The translations under genes were made by a program, and so were the position numbers. Shown piece after piece: positions 33,001 to 48,000 of a DNA stretch of 64,000 nucleotides; the stretch's first letter is position 1, and every line of letters begins with the position of its first letter. Location: assembly GCF_014356525.2 (NCBI RefSeq), contig NC_052511.1:50028167-50092166 (forward strand), in the 5' to 3' direction. Under the pieces are notes generated by a model. It worked only from the letters and a program-made list of their open reading frames with translations, did no database searches and had not been told where the DNA came from. This stretch comes from Nilaparvata lugens. Its lineage: Eukaryota > Arthropoda > Insecta > Hemiptera > Delphacidae.

Positions 33001-36000
33001 TAAAAATGTCAGTACCCTTTTTGAATTATTATTTGAGTGATTAAATAATTCAAAAAGGGTACTGACATTTTTACTTTGCTTGCCCTATTACCATAGGTAA
33101 GGAAAGTATTGCTTTCCGAAAAAAATTAAGGTACCCCAATTTCTAAATTCTATACGTTTCAAGGTCCCCTGAGTCTAAAAAACTGGTTTTTGGGTATTGG
33201 TCTGTATGTTGTGTGTGTGTGTGGTGTGTGTGTGTGTGTGTGTGTGGTGTGTGTGTGTGTGTGTGTGTGGTGTGTGTGTGGTGTGTTGGTATGAGGTATG
33301 TGCGTCAGTGTACACGATATCTCATCTCCCAATTAACGGAATGACTTGAAATTTGGAACTTGAGGTCCTTTCACTAAAAGATCCGACACGAACAATTTCG
33401 ATCAAATGCAATTCAAGATGGCGGCTAAAATGGCGAAAATGTTGTCAAAAACAGGGTTTTCGTGATTTTCTCGGAAACGGCTCCAACGATTTCGATCAAA
33501 TTCATACCTAATATAGTCATCGATAAGCTCTATCAACTGCCACAAGTCCCATATCTGTAAAAATTTCAGGATCTCCGCCCCATCAATGCAGATAGATTCC
33601 CAATTATCAGGCTTCAGATACATTGAAACAAAGAAAATCAAGTGGAGTAGATTGAGCAGAAAATCTCTACAATTAATGTTCAGTAACATTTTCACCTAAA
33701 ATGAAAATAAGCTTTAATTTGAGAAAATGTGATTATTCAATTGCAAATTATTGTTGATTCTATTAATCATTCACTATGAAGAGATAGCAGACTCATGTGT
33801 GTCTCCAGCGTATTGCCCTGTCACCAGCTGGCTCAAATATTGAATAGTAGACTTGAGATGCGCGGGAACACTAGCGTCAGTGATCAATTTTCATAACGGC
33901 AAGGAAAGTTGTGTGAGTGCGCCACACCAGATTTTTATTTTTCTTTCTATTTCAATAAATAGTATATATATAGCTCTACTATAGTAGATGGAACTTACAA
34001 ATAATATAAGAAATTACTCATACTATACATGATTGATGTAGTGGCCTACTGTATGGCATATATGTTTTATGTTAAAAATAGAAAGAAAAATCTTCGTACC
34101 CTTTTTGAAATATTCAATCACAATATGTTTCGGACATTGATGCCCTTTTCAAGTTGATATCACTTGAAAATGGCATCAATGTCGGAAACATGTTGTGATT
34201 AAATATTTCAAAAAGGGTACGAAGATTCTCATTTTTTCTTTCTATTTCTATGAAAGTAGCCCTATACAGAAAAGAGATGTTTTATGTTCTAAGTTTTGAT
34301 TTTATTTTTGACGATACACTACTTGATACAATTAACTTTTTGTACAACAATGTGTAAATAAAGAATTTGATTTGATTGATAGTTCAATTTTGCTATTTAT
34401 GAATTAAAAATAGTTGAAAGCGAGTCTTATATGGCTCATATACTGCCAGCTGAAGTTGAATCGAATGACTCACCCGTGTATAGGCCGCCAAGTGGTGTCC
34501 GTACCCCGCTTGAGTTGTTGACGGCACTACGTGACAGTGAGCCTGAACCCGGGAAGCTCTGAATCATCGAGTTGCCAATGTTGCAAAGCCCTATCGCTAT
34601 CAGCTCCTGTGTTGCATCTACTGTCTTCCCATTAGCTGTTGCAAAAATTTTAGAGAGATTAGAAAATTGAAAAAGAACATGATACGTGATAAAACATTTT
34701 TAATTCCGTTTGCTGTTGAAAAGATAAGGCTAGGTGCACACCAGTTAGTCAAGACAAGACAAGACATGATCAGACACGTTCAGTCACGTAGTTGCTTAAG
34801 ACGCAACTCACACTGATTAGTCATTGCAATTAGGCATGTCTTCATAAGCAACTATGTGAAGTATTGTGACTGAACGTGTCTGATCATGTCTTGTCTTGTC
34901 TTGACTAGCTGGTGTGCGCCTAGCCTTAGGCTGGGCACACACCAGTTAGTCAAGACAAGACTTGATCAGACACGTTTAGTCACAATACTTCACATAGTTG
35001 CTTATGAAGACATGCCTAATTGCAATGACTAATCAGTGTGTGTTGCATCATAAGCAGCAATGTAAAGTATTGGGACTAAACGTGTCTGATCATGTCTTTT
35101 CTTGTCTTGACTAACTGGTGTGCGCCTAGCCTTAGAGAGACAGGAAAAAAGTATTTTCTTTTTCTTTTAATGAACACACCATGCTGAGTTGCATTTTTGT
35201 ACTGTCTTGCCGTTTGCTGTTTTGAAAAATAAGCGAGTTAAAAAAAATATGTGATAAAATTTTTTTTTTTTTTGCTGTTGAAAAAATAAGAGATATTCAA
35301 TCCCTTTTTGTGTAGTTGAGAAGTTGATATTGTGGTAATTATTCATATTGAATAGAAGACTAAGATTTATCAAAAACCACAAATCTGTGGCTTAAAATCT
35401 TTTTATTTAATTTAATATATATATATATATATATCTATATATATATATATGATATATATAGTATATATATATAATATATATATTTGTGATAAAATATTTT
35501 TGAAAGATGAACACACCATGTTGAGTTACATCTCTATTGTTTTGCTGTTCGCTGTTGAGGAACATTAGTCTAACAGCATTGGAAACAGCAACTTCTATAT
35601 CATGAATGTTCTTCTTAAATGTATAGAGTACAAATTTCTCCCTAAACTGAGGAAGAGGAAGAAGAACTGGAAAAAGATTGCGGAAAAAGAAAGAAGATAA
35701 ATTTTATATTATTTGAAATAAATTTATCTATCATTATTATATGTATTAGTATTAGGTCGAGACCTTATTGGGCATTTTTAGGCGTTTTAAGACGGCGTTT
35801 TCAGAGTCGTCAAGGCGGCAGGATGATCTCCGATTGGCTGATTGAGTTGGCACCAGAAAAACCGGTTAATATCTCGTCCTTATTGCTTATAATTAGAATA
35901 TTTTTGATATCAAACTTACCGAAAGCTTTGCAAATAGCGATATTCTCCAGAAGAGCAATGAGTGGCAAAACAAATATTCCCTGACCCATGACTCCGCACA

Positions 36001-39000
36001 TGTCGAAGAAATTGTATGTAACATTGTTCTGTACTGTACTGAAGGGTGGTAGCTTGAATTCTGGCAAGCCTGGAGGAATGTATCCTGAAACATATTTAAC
36101 AAATTCATTAAAATGGAGAGGAATTGATTAAAAGTGTTCATTGTAATTAATGTTTTTAAAATAGTTTCAAAATTGAATAAATCAATAATTTATGAGCTAC
36201 CCCAGTAATGACATGAAAAAATTGTAGACTACTGTACCGTATGAAAAGTTTATGATATTTTTTGTATTTCAAAGTGAATTTTTTCTTTGAATGGGAATCA
36301 AATGGAGAATATTATTGTAGTTACAGTAACTTGTAAGTTACATTTATTAGTAGAGTAATAATAAAACACTAGAATATTTTCTGAAAATATCACGAATTTA
36401 TTAAAAAGTTACAAACAGCATTGAAGTTTCAGCATTTAATTTGGATTTTCATTTAATAATAATAATTCATTAGCATTTGAATAATTACAATATCTCAGTA
36501 ACTTCCATCTTTGGACTGGCTGGCCGCTATGGCTTCTATTCGTAAAAAATGAGCGCTGCTATCCAGAGATTGTCAGTTTGGTGTACAGGAGGCCATTGGG
36601 GAAGGGCCTAACCTAACGGCCTTACCCTAAGGGTAAGCTTCCTGACCGGCAATTATGAGATACTGGGTTCGATTCCCGGGCTGACAAATAATTTTTGAAT
36701 AGTAGCGCTCATCGAATTTCCATCTAGCTGTTTACCCTGTTGTCAATATTTGCAGTAGCAGAAGTCCTCGGGGTGAACATACAGCATTTAATTGGGATTT
36801 TTGTTTAATAATAATAGTTATAAACATGTTTCAGCACCTATGATGTTGGTGTTGCACACTTCATGCAGTGTTAGAAACATGTTTGTAACTTTTTAATAAA
36901 ATCGTGATATTTTAAGAAAATATTCTAGTGTTCTATTATGAATAATATAACTATATCTCACCAAAAACAATATCTGAATTAGAGTAATAGTTATTGTAAA
37001 TACGGTATGTTAATATTGTCAAATGTGCTACGCTGTCTTTCACAAGACAAATAGATCCGCAAATCCCATCTATGGAATCAATAACCAAATAATAAAGAGA
37101 GTGGATCATTTTAGAGACCTTGGTGTAATTTTTGATCCTGAGCTCAATTTCAATAATCATGTGAGAAGTTTATGTTCCAGAGCATGTCAACAGATTGGAT
37201 TCATTCGGAGAACCTGCTCTCAATTTGATAATCACAATATTCTTATCCTATTATATAAGACACTTATCAGACGTTTATTAAACTACTGCTCTGAAGTATG
37301 GCATCCATATCTCACCTCTCATAAGCTGGAATTAGAAAGAATTCAAAGTAAATTTCTAAGGTTTGTATATTTCAAGCGTTTCAAAATGCTCTGTCCTTTC
37401 AATTTTCCCACAGCTAACCTCTAAGAGCCATATTTGATATTCAATCCCTGGAAGCATCTAGGAGCTGTAAATTGCTTTTGTTCCTATATAATATATTGAA
37501 CAACCGTGTTCAATCAACCTACCTCCTTTCATTGCTGAATATATATGTGTCTTCAGTTTCACGGCGTTCCGGCTTCAGATTTCTTCCTCCCCAATGCAAC
37601 TCCAATAGTCAACCGCATGATGAATCTTTATAATTACCATAGTTTTCACCTAGACCTTTTTCATATGAATCCCAGTCAGTTCAAGAAGGCATGTAAGCAG
37701 CTTCACCCAATGTGACACCTATTTTTCCCACGCTAGACCTCATCAACTTACATAGAGTACCATATTTAGTAGATGTCTTTCTTTCATTCTTAGCTCTGTT
37801 ATCATTCACCTCATTCTTATTCTTAATTTATTCTCAGCATAATTCACATCATTCTTGGAATGTTATTTGTAATTTGTTGATTCCTCTCATATTATTTTCT
37901 CATATTGTCAATGGTTTCTTGTATATAGTATAGTCTCTAGTATTCAGTACGGTATATTATTTAGTTTTCAGTATATTTTGTTTCTCATAACATTTCTTCA
38001 CTAATATAAAATAGTTTTTTCCCTTGTTTCTTCCCCTCGATTTTCAATTTCTTTGTAAAGTGATTATTGTATTTTTTTTTTTTTTTTTTTTTTGATTGGG
38101 GAGCAATTTTTGGGGGTTTCCCGTATGCTCCCATATTGTTGTAAATAAATAAATAAATGTTGGTATTAATAGCAATTACTTTGAAACATTCCTTCTACAA
38201 AAAATGGGCAATTCATATCAATCACACGGAATGTACACAGACAATCAATTGTACACGGAATTTTTCCACAAATATCAGTCGTCTGCGTGTGGAAGAGAGT
38301 TTCTTAATTCCATAGACAATATGGACAAATTAATGCAAACACTATGACCTGATTGACAATATGGACAATGCAATCACTATCATTCCTATAAATTCCACTA
38401 AGCTAAAAAATTAACATCATTATTGAGAAATAAAATAATTGATATTGAAGGTGGAATAGAAATTATATTGTCAGTTCCACATAATTTATTTGAGCCAAAC
38501 TTAAGTTTCAATGCACTAAAGCATCATCTTTAGTGGTCTTTCTGACTGACGATGATGCCTTAGTGTATTGAAACTTATAAGTTTGACTCAAATAAATTAT
38601 GTGGAACTGACAATATCGTTTTTATTTCATCATGGAAAAATTTCTACAATATCTCTGTTCATAGTGTAAATTTAATTCGTATATTTCGAAAGAAGAAAAA
38701 TTTGAAACCCACCTATAACTTTAAAGGGTATCTCGCCATATTGGACCTGGACATAATAAGCATAGATTCCACTGATGATGACTATGATCGAGTTTCTAGA
38801 TGTACCGATCAGCCAAATAGTTTTATTGACTAGCTTTTGCGTCGGTGTACATAGCACTTCTTCCTCGGGTCCGATTTTCACTTCTCCCAGCATCTGAGAA
38901 AAATTAAAGATAGCCAAGATAAATTTTATGTGAGAAATTGGGGGCGGAGGCAAGGGATCGAGATGGATGGAGAGGCAGGATTGAGGAGGCCAGGGTTCGA

Positions 39001-42000
39001 TTTGAGCTGTAGGTTGAAATTGGAGGGCGGAGGCAAGGGATCGAGATGGATGGAGAGGCAGGATTGAGGAGGCCAGGGCTCGATTTAGACTGGATGTTGG
39101 GCCATCGAAGAAGAAGAAGAAGACAAGAGAAATTTCACTTAGCTTCTATTCAAATTGAAAATAAAAATCATGGGAAACCTTTTTATATGGTAGTAGAGAT
39201 CAGCCATATTGTGGATTCATATTTACCATGAATGAAAATACCATAAAATTTCGAGTATTGTTGTTTTTTGCTGACATTGGTAGGCTATTGTGTGTCTTTG
39301 GTCTGAATGGCCTCAGTGGAATGATAGGAGTACATTATTTTTATTAAACATGTAAAATTTATATGAATATTAAGAATATTGAACAAAATATGTTGATGAG
39401 TAAGGAGAGCAAGTTAACTTTCTCCATAGAATACTCGATTTTTATTTATCCTAGTTTCAAAAATATTTAATTATCGAAACATCATGCTCACCCTCATAGA
39501 CAGTAGTATGACGATACAAGTTACACCCAGTGTGAGGTCAGAGTAGTTGATGTTCTGTATGTCTTGCGCCAGGTTGTACCACATGTTGACAAACGTGGCC
39601 CCACCTCCGTTGATACCCAGGATATCCTTCACTTGAGACGAGATGATCAGCAAAGCAACAGCCGAAGTGAAACCTGACGATACTGGACCTGAGACGAAGT
39701 CTATCATTATTCCTGAAAAAGAGATACGAAATTTAAATATTTTGGTTTATGGATATCAATCATATTCCTGCAACAGAGACATAAAATTTGAATATTTTGG
39801 TTTTTGCATATCAATCATTATTCCTGAAAAGAGACACGACATTTAAATATTTTGGTTTCTAGAAGAACGTCTTTTTTCTGAATAAGAGAAAAAACATTTA
39901 AATATTTTGGTTTTTGGAAATCTATCATTATTCCTAAAAAAGAGAAACAAAATTTGAATATTTTGGTTTCTGGATATCAAACATTATTTCTGAAAAAGAG
40001 ACATGAAATTTGAATATTTTGGTTGTTGAAAGAATGTGATTATTCCTCGTGAAGAGAGACATAACATTCAAATATTCTTGTTTTTGAAATCTAATCTGAT
40101 ATTTCATCAAAAACATTAAGGACCGGTTTCCGAGCTCGGGATTTGGCTAAGTCCTAGACTTTAAACAGCTGGAGTCAGAAAATTGGCTTTCCAAAACGGG
40201 GCGTAGTCGCAGCTTTTATAACAGTAGTCATAGTTTTTATTTTCTCATTTCTATAATTGGAAACGTTTTTCCTTGGCAAAATTCAACATTTCTAAATAAT
40301 TCAAAATAGCTGAAGCTTTACACGATTCTCTCTTTTTTTTATTCTCTCTTTTGTTTAATTTTCCAGTTTTTTGAAATTCGATTCAAACGTGACTATGACA
40401 ATATCGACTGCGACTACGCCCCGTTTTGGAAAAGCCAATTTTCTGACTCCAGCTGTTTAAAGTCTAGGACTTAGCCAAATCCCGAGCTCGGAAACCGGCC
40501 CTAAGTGACTCCCCCCATATTCAACCAGAATGATATATTTTTGTTTGCTCACCCAATTTTACGATCAATCCTTAATAAAATTAGTGCACCAGACATAGCC
40601 TTCCTACCAATAAACAATATAAAATTTCGACTTCCATACCCATCAGAATAAATTGAATTTCAATAGTTTCAATTTTATTATTATTTGTACCAAATTTTCT
40701 ATTTAAGGTTGTTAAATCGTCAGTTCAGATAGCTCACAAGAAGATGAAGTATTCTGAGTCGGGTACTTGTGCTGTGTGAATCATCATTCATACAGTTTGT
40801 ATTTTATACATTACAGGATTTAACATATTTTTTTTTATTTATAGGTTAAGCTTGAATCAATATAAATTATTCGACTGATTATTTTTGCACTTGTATTACC
40901 TGTATAGATTGTGTACTCTTTCCCCGCGCACGAATCAACAGTCCATGCGGGGAAATAATTATTCCATAATTATTATTCTGTTCTATATTGTACATTGTTT
41001 TTGTATTGGAATAAATTGAATTGAATTGAATTGAAATAAATCCTGAATTTCCATTATTCCTAAATAATAGAGACACGACATACATTTATGTATTTTTGTT
41101 TTTAGATACATATTATTATTATTGAGACACAACATTTGAATATTTTGGTTATTGGAAATGAGCTTGATTTTCATCAGAGTCATCATAAAATATATTCTTA
41201 TTTCTTGGATTGTGATTGAAAAACGTAACCAAACACAAATCTTAACTTCTATTTAATTCACTTTTCACTTCTCTCTCATAATAATTTTTACTTTTCTCTT
41301 TCAAGATTGATAATCTCATTGTGCGTCAATTATTGTGGATCAATTAGAAAATTAAACAAAGAAAACTTGAGAAAGACGGATCAGTTAAAAATAAGTGAAA
41401 ATGCTGTGATTATTTTTGTATTTGTTACAAATTTGTAAAAAAAAAATTCAACATTTAATGTTACCTTTAGAAAATTCCAATTGAGAAAGACGGATTAGTT
41501 GGAAATAAGTGAAAATGCTGTAATTATATTTGTATTTGTTAGAAAATTTGTAGAAAATTTTTTACCATTCAATGTCACCTTTAGAAAATTCCAATTTATA
41601 AAGCTCAAGTTCCTGAAAGCTAAGCCACTTTATTCACTTAAAGAATAGCATGATCTGAGTATGGAGGGCTTTTCTTCTTGACTTATTTCACTGTTTAAAT
41701 GTATTTTTAGTCTATATCTGTTATTATTCATGTATAGAACTCATATATTTTGTGGAAGCTTATTGTTATTTGTGTTCAGACTTCATATATTTTTTTGTGT
41801 ATTGCTTCATTCTGTATCTGTCTGTGTGACTTTTGTATTTGTATTTCAAACATTGTGCTTTTTTTGGTAGTGCAGGAGTGAATTTAAATTTGCAGTACCT
41901 ATACCTACAGTTCCGTATGATGTATTAAGTTATACAATTCATGTTTCATTCATGATGTTTGTAACTAATTTTCTTTCGCAAACAAATTACAGCTTATATT

Positions 42001-45000
42001 CTACTCACCTAGTCCAACTATACCCATTATAAGCTGTATGACCCCGCTTAGGAAGCATAACAGTATAGCATGGTCAGGTCCCATTCCTTTGATAGTCTGG
42101 TAAGTTAGCAGTGAGCAAATAGCCGTGGGACCCATGGGCACATCTTTGCAGCTTCCCAGGAATATGTACATCAGGCAGCCAACAAAGGATCCGTAGAGAC
42201 CATACTGCAAAAATATTATACAATATAGTATATTTTTTATTAAGAAAAATCTTGAAATAATGAGAAAACCCATTTTCCAAATATATTATCCAATTGTCTT
42301 AATTTCCGTTAGGGCTACTCTCTAATATAAATATAAAGTACCCTTTTTGAAATAAAATTGCTTAGACTACTCACAACATATAGCCGAAACATGTTGTGAG
42401 TGAGCAATTAATGGTAAGCTACTTGGATTTCTATTTTTATATGTACATTCTCCAATTATGAAAATCGAAAACTGATACATGATAATATAATATTCGTGTC
42501 TTTATAATATCTTTTGCAAACTACTTGATAAGCTTCTTGTTACTGTTAACATGAATATCCTATACATCTATTCTTATATTTGTGTAAAAAAATTATATTC
42601 AGATAATAAATCATGTGTATGACGTGATAGTTATAGAAGGGAGGAATGATTTTCGAACTAGATAGAACATTATAAATTAATGCATTAAGAAATAATAGAA
42701 AACGTTTACTGAGGAAATCAATAATTATATATGGATGATATGAGCAAAATCTCATCATCAAGCTAAAGTAATCTATATTTTCAATGAAACACTGGAATGT
42801 ACTCTAGAAATATGACGAATTAATTGAAAATTACAAACTGTTTCAAGCCGTATAGTGTCATATTCAGTGTGAAAATAATATGGTATATTCATTAAGAACT
42901 CACCATCAACAAGGTTTTTCCAGTAAAAAACGTATATTTCCATATTCTTACCAACTACTCTACTACCATGAATAACTGATTCTTCTAGTCATAGAAATAT
43001 TCTTTTAAATCATTACCTGTGCAGGTAGATCAGCTATATTTGAATAAGCCAGTGACTGAGGTATAACTAGTAGTCCCACAGTAACTCCGGCCACGAGGTC
43101 TCCTACGGCATCATCGGTGCTGTATTTTGGCAGCCATTGCAGAATTGGCAGCCGCCTGTAGAGATTCTTCTTGGTGCATCCTTTCCTCAGCTTCGTTTGC
43201 ATCCAGGGCACAAAAGAGTCCACCTTTTCCTTTACGCTCACTTTTCTCTGACGTCCTGTGTGGTCTTCCACCACTGGAAAAAGACAAAATTTATAAATAA
43301 ATCTTAACATATTTTTTTGCAAAATGTTACGGTCCTCCACAACTGGAAAAAGAGAAAATTTATAAATAAATCTTAATTTATTCTTCGCAACGGTCTACCA
43401 CCTCTTGAAAGAGAGAAATAATGTGTGGATGAAGTCTTGTTTTGTTTAGGACTGTAAACCTTTGAAAAAGCGTAAATTATATTTTGAAAAGTGGGAAGTG
43501 ACATAACCAACATTTTGATTTGGACTGTGTAGTATAAATTGGAAATGGGACAGTTTTGGGCATGAGCCTGTTGTGCCTTCCCTCATGTTAAGTATTTGTA
43601 CACAATGTTATAAATAAATAAATAAAATTCGAGGCATAATAAAGTACATAACAAGTGAAATTGTGTGTAAATCAACTCCATGAACTCTACATAATCTCTG
43701 GACTGTTTTATTTCAAATTAAGGTTAAGAGCAGGTTTGGGCGAATGTCTGTTATTTTCACCTAGATTATATCTATATTGTCTATGGATAAATTAATAAAT
43801 AAATAACGCTCATCTCTCCTCTTATCCATTCATGAAATCATCGTAGCCTAAATGAAAACTTTTTGTATCATCATTCATACCCTCATCATCACCTAGGCAC
43901 TTAAATACTTCCAGAAAGTTATATTTGTAAATAGATTAACCTACTGATTAATCTAATAATTAAACCTACTCTAGAACATGGTAGGCCGTAGTGGAGTAGG
44001 TCAATTTCCACACAGAAAACACTAAGCATGTAGAGGACACATAAGAAATGTTTATTTTAAGTAATTGTAATTTATCTAATATTTTCTGTGATTGATGTAG
44101 TAGTTTTAGTTTTTTGGGAAATAACTTTTTTTTCATTATTTGGATAAATGCTTGATCAATTTCTTGAAACAGGAAATAACATTTATTTATTCATTTTTTA
44201 TTTCATCTAGATAAATGCTTGATCAATCTCTTGAAACATACGGTACTATTATTCATCAAGACTTTAGAGAAGTACAGTTTCAGGCTATAGTGAGGTCTAC
44301 GTTATAATATGGCAGTATTTAATGTAGCTATCCTTAATGATCCTCATAATTTTGGTGTTGCTATCCCTTTCTGTCATTCGACAAAGCAGATAGTGCTCTC
44401 CTTTACAACCTCCGCACTGTTTGATCGTTTTTCATCAATGCAGACAAATAATTAATTAACGAAATATTCAACCTTAATTCATCATTAAAAAATATATTTT
44501 CTTGAAGAATATAATAGATTATTTATGAGAAGAATTTACAGGTAATATATTTCACGAATTATATCGTTATTGACTATCTTCTGTAGAAAAGTTTTAAAAA
44601 AGTGCTAAGGTATTATTGTTCAACTAACAAATCAAAATCAGTGACCCTAATAAAATACGTTATTAGTGAATAACTATTATATTATATGCTTCAGAAGATT
44701 TGTATATTCTGTCAAACTAATGTTTTATCATTGTTAGTTATTTCTTAAATAATTGTCTATTTTTTTTAAGTAGGCTTATTGCAAATTTATTTATTTATTC
44801 GAATATTACAACAGTGCGATAGTATCCCTCTAGCTGTAAGCTATTTAAGGGATTTATAAAAATAATCCATTACATACAATAAAACAATCAATAACAATAG
44901 TTCTCTTTTCTTGATCGACCTGATTACATTTCTTCATTTTTTTGTAACTGATTGTTCTGTTTTGTCCATTGCACCATAACTTAACTTAAATATAAAATAG

Positions 45001-48000
45001 AAAAATACTTTGCTCGGTAAGCGACAATTAACAAGATATCACTTTGGGATATTACCCAATGTTATTAATTTTGTGTAATATTTATCAAATCATAATACAT
45101 CTTCATTGTAAAATTAAAATCATTTTAAACTCAACAATACATAATATTCCTTCCTGAAACTAATCAAAATGATTTATCCTTATGAAGTGCACTTCAAGTT
45201 TTTTTTTAATCTCATTTTACTCCGTAACATTGTCAACTCTAATGGCAATGAATTTAAAATAAATCATTTTTCCATTTGTTATACTAGTCCAGGTGCAATA
45301 TAACTTCAATGTTTTATAAAGTTTTTCATCGGAGGCTGACCTTATAATTTATAAAATTAGCATCATAGTTGTCAAGTGAATTCTTGTAGACATGATGTTC
45401 ATTTTTATGTAAATTTATAAACACATCAAATTGCACATTTACATGTTTTATTCAATTTTGTCAAGCAGCAAGTTTTCAATTTGTTTCATTGAACGATTTT
45501 TCTATCTTATTCGATTCTATAAGAAACATTTCGAGTACAGTACTGCTCTCAACAATATTAGAACTGAGAGATTTTCAATGAAATTGATTGGATGGGATAA
45601 TATAACTTACTTAATTAGAAGATAATTGATAATATATAATTATAACGATATAACACATCACCAAACTTACTTTTCGATGTATATTCCTCAAATGTTGATT
45701 TCCAAAAATCACTTTGTTAGCTTAGAAAAGTTTTATCCAATTAATGTAGGTCAAAATGTTATTAAAATTTGTCACTGGTAATATATAACGTTTCAAATGA
45801 AAACAGCATGCAAATTTCTTCAGATTAATAGTATTACATGATTATAAAGTACCAATGATTATAAAATTGTTTATAAATTTTGAAACACATTAAAATTCTA
45901 TCTAAATGGCAGAAAGTTTTGTTTGGTCATGATCGCTGTAAGCTATCCTTTGGTCAACTAAACGTTTGTTTTCTCTGTCCGTTGAAACTAGCGATAATTT
46001 AGAATGAAGAACCTTATCTTTATGTATTAAACAAGCACGGATAGGTTTTGGTGATAGGTACTAAGATAGGAGCGATAATGTAGTCGCTGAGACATAGGCT
46101 ACTTTGTTACTTCTGTACTTTTAATCTTTTGAAATGATATTCAACTATCGGTATTATCAAAGTTTAAATTTTCATCTATATTACAGCTGCTGGAATATTA
46201 TTACTGTATTAGGCTAGCTACACACACATCGATTGTTGTTCGTACGTTATTTTTCCGTCCTTATTTTATTGGATTAAACAGATGAATTCAAACAGATGAT
46301 GTTTGTCAAGCTCCGTTTAATCTGATAGAATTCATAAGGATGACAAAATATCGTACGAACAAAATCGATGTTTGTATACAGGGCTTTACTGTATGATTTT
46401 TCAAATTTCCTTATGCTATTCAGTTCTTCAGTCAATATTTTTGTATTAACAGAAGTCCTTCTTAGTGTTCTAATATCGGGGCACCGCGAGCTTCGCTCGT
46501 TATTTTTATTTATTGATAAACAGAACACAATTCTCTAAAATGATCGTGTTTATATTTCACATCTGGCTATAGGCCTACGTCATCTTATGAATTTCGGAAA
46601 TGATATATTTCGATTTTTCACATACTCACTTTTTTACTATCCACAGCTGTTTCAGCCAAGGATGAAATGTTGCCCCTTTGGGCAACTTTTGATGTTGCCC
46701 CTTTAATAATGTTGTCCGCCCCTTTTAATGTTTTTCAGCGAGTTTTCTCAAGGATGAGACCTAGTGCAATCGAATCTTCATATCATAAACCTACTATGTT
46801 CCAAATTCCGTGAAAATCGTTAGACCCGTTTTCGAGATCAGTTAAACATGAATAACCAGATATAAAAATATCCAGATATATAAAAATAAAAAGATATATA
46901 AATACAGATATTGCTCGCTTAATATAATAGGATTCATAGCCTACCGTATAGCTTACATTGGAAATTTAAAATAATTATTATATGGCAAGTAATAGTTTGA
47001 TAGTATCCCAAATAAATGTAATAGGAAATAGATTCATTCATTCTTTATTAAAAAAATATATATAAATTATGTACCGGTATCATATATTTTTTATAATATA
47101 AATATTGTATTTATATATCATACAATGATACATCATCAAAATGATAGGGAGAGGAAAAATTAGGTGACCTTGTGCTATTCCTCTCTCAAATTTAGATAGG
47201 GTTATACATAGAACTGTTAAGATTATATTAGAACCATTGGACATTCTGTAAGGTTTGAAAATTGTAACCTTATTGATTCATCTTGAAAATGATTATAAGA
47301 AAGTATCTTGGACTGCAGGTATAGAGTTCCCCATCAGAATGTATAAGTACCCTACTACTTAGTATTTTAAGAACACTAGTATCTAATTGACCGAGCGAAG
47401 TGAGGTCTAAGATTCAAGTCGACGGTTTGGCATTTCTCTTAATGTTTAAATGTTTGAATGTTTATATGTTGCACACTTACGGCGAAACGCGGTAATAGAT
47501 TCTCATGAAATTTGACAGGTATGTTCCTTTTTTAATTGCGCGTCGACGTATATACAAGGTTTTTGGAAATTTTGCATTTCAAGGATAATATAAAAGGAAT
47601 CCTCCTTCATACGCCAATAATAGAGTAAAATTCAGACTATAGAATTATTCATCATAAATCAGCTGACAAGTGATTACACAGATGTGTGTAGAGAAGCCAG
47701 TCTATTGCTGTATTTCCATAAGGTCTATAGTTTCAATCAGGTACTTGTGGATGAGAATACTGCGTGAGGTCTACTGTTCACAGAACAACTAGTACAGAAT
47801 ATAATCACATTTTAAAGACATCCATATTCTTCTATTCCATCAGCTTAGATTATCATCATTAGTTCACTTTCCAATTTAAATGGGAAAGGGAAATAAATTT
47901 ATTTAATACATTATATTTATAAAATAACATCATAGTAACTTACCCTTTTATTGGAAAGTTGTTAACATAAAATGACAGATTAAAAACACAAATTATTTCA

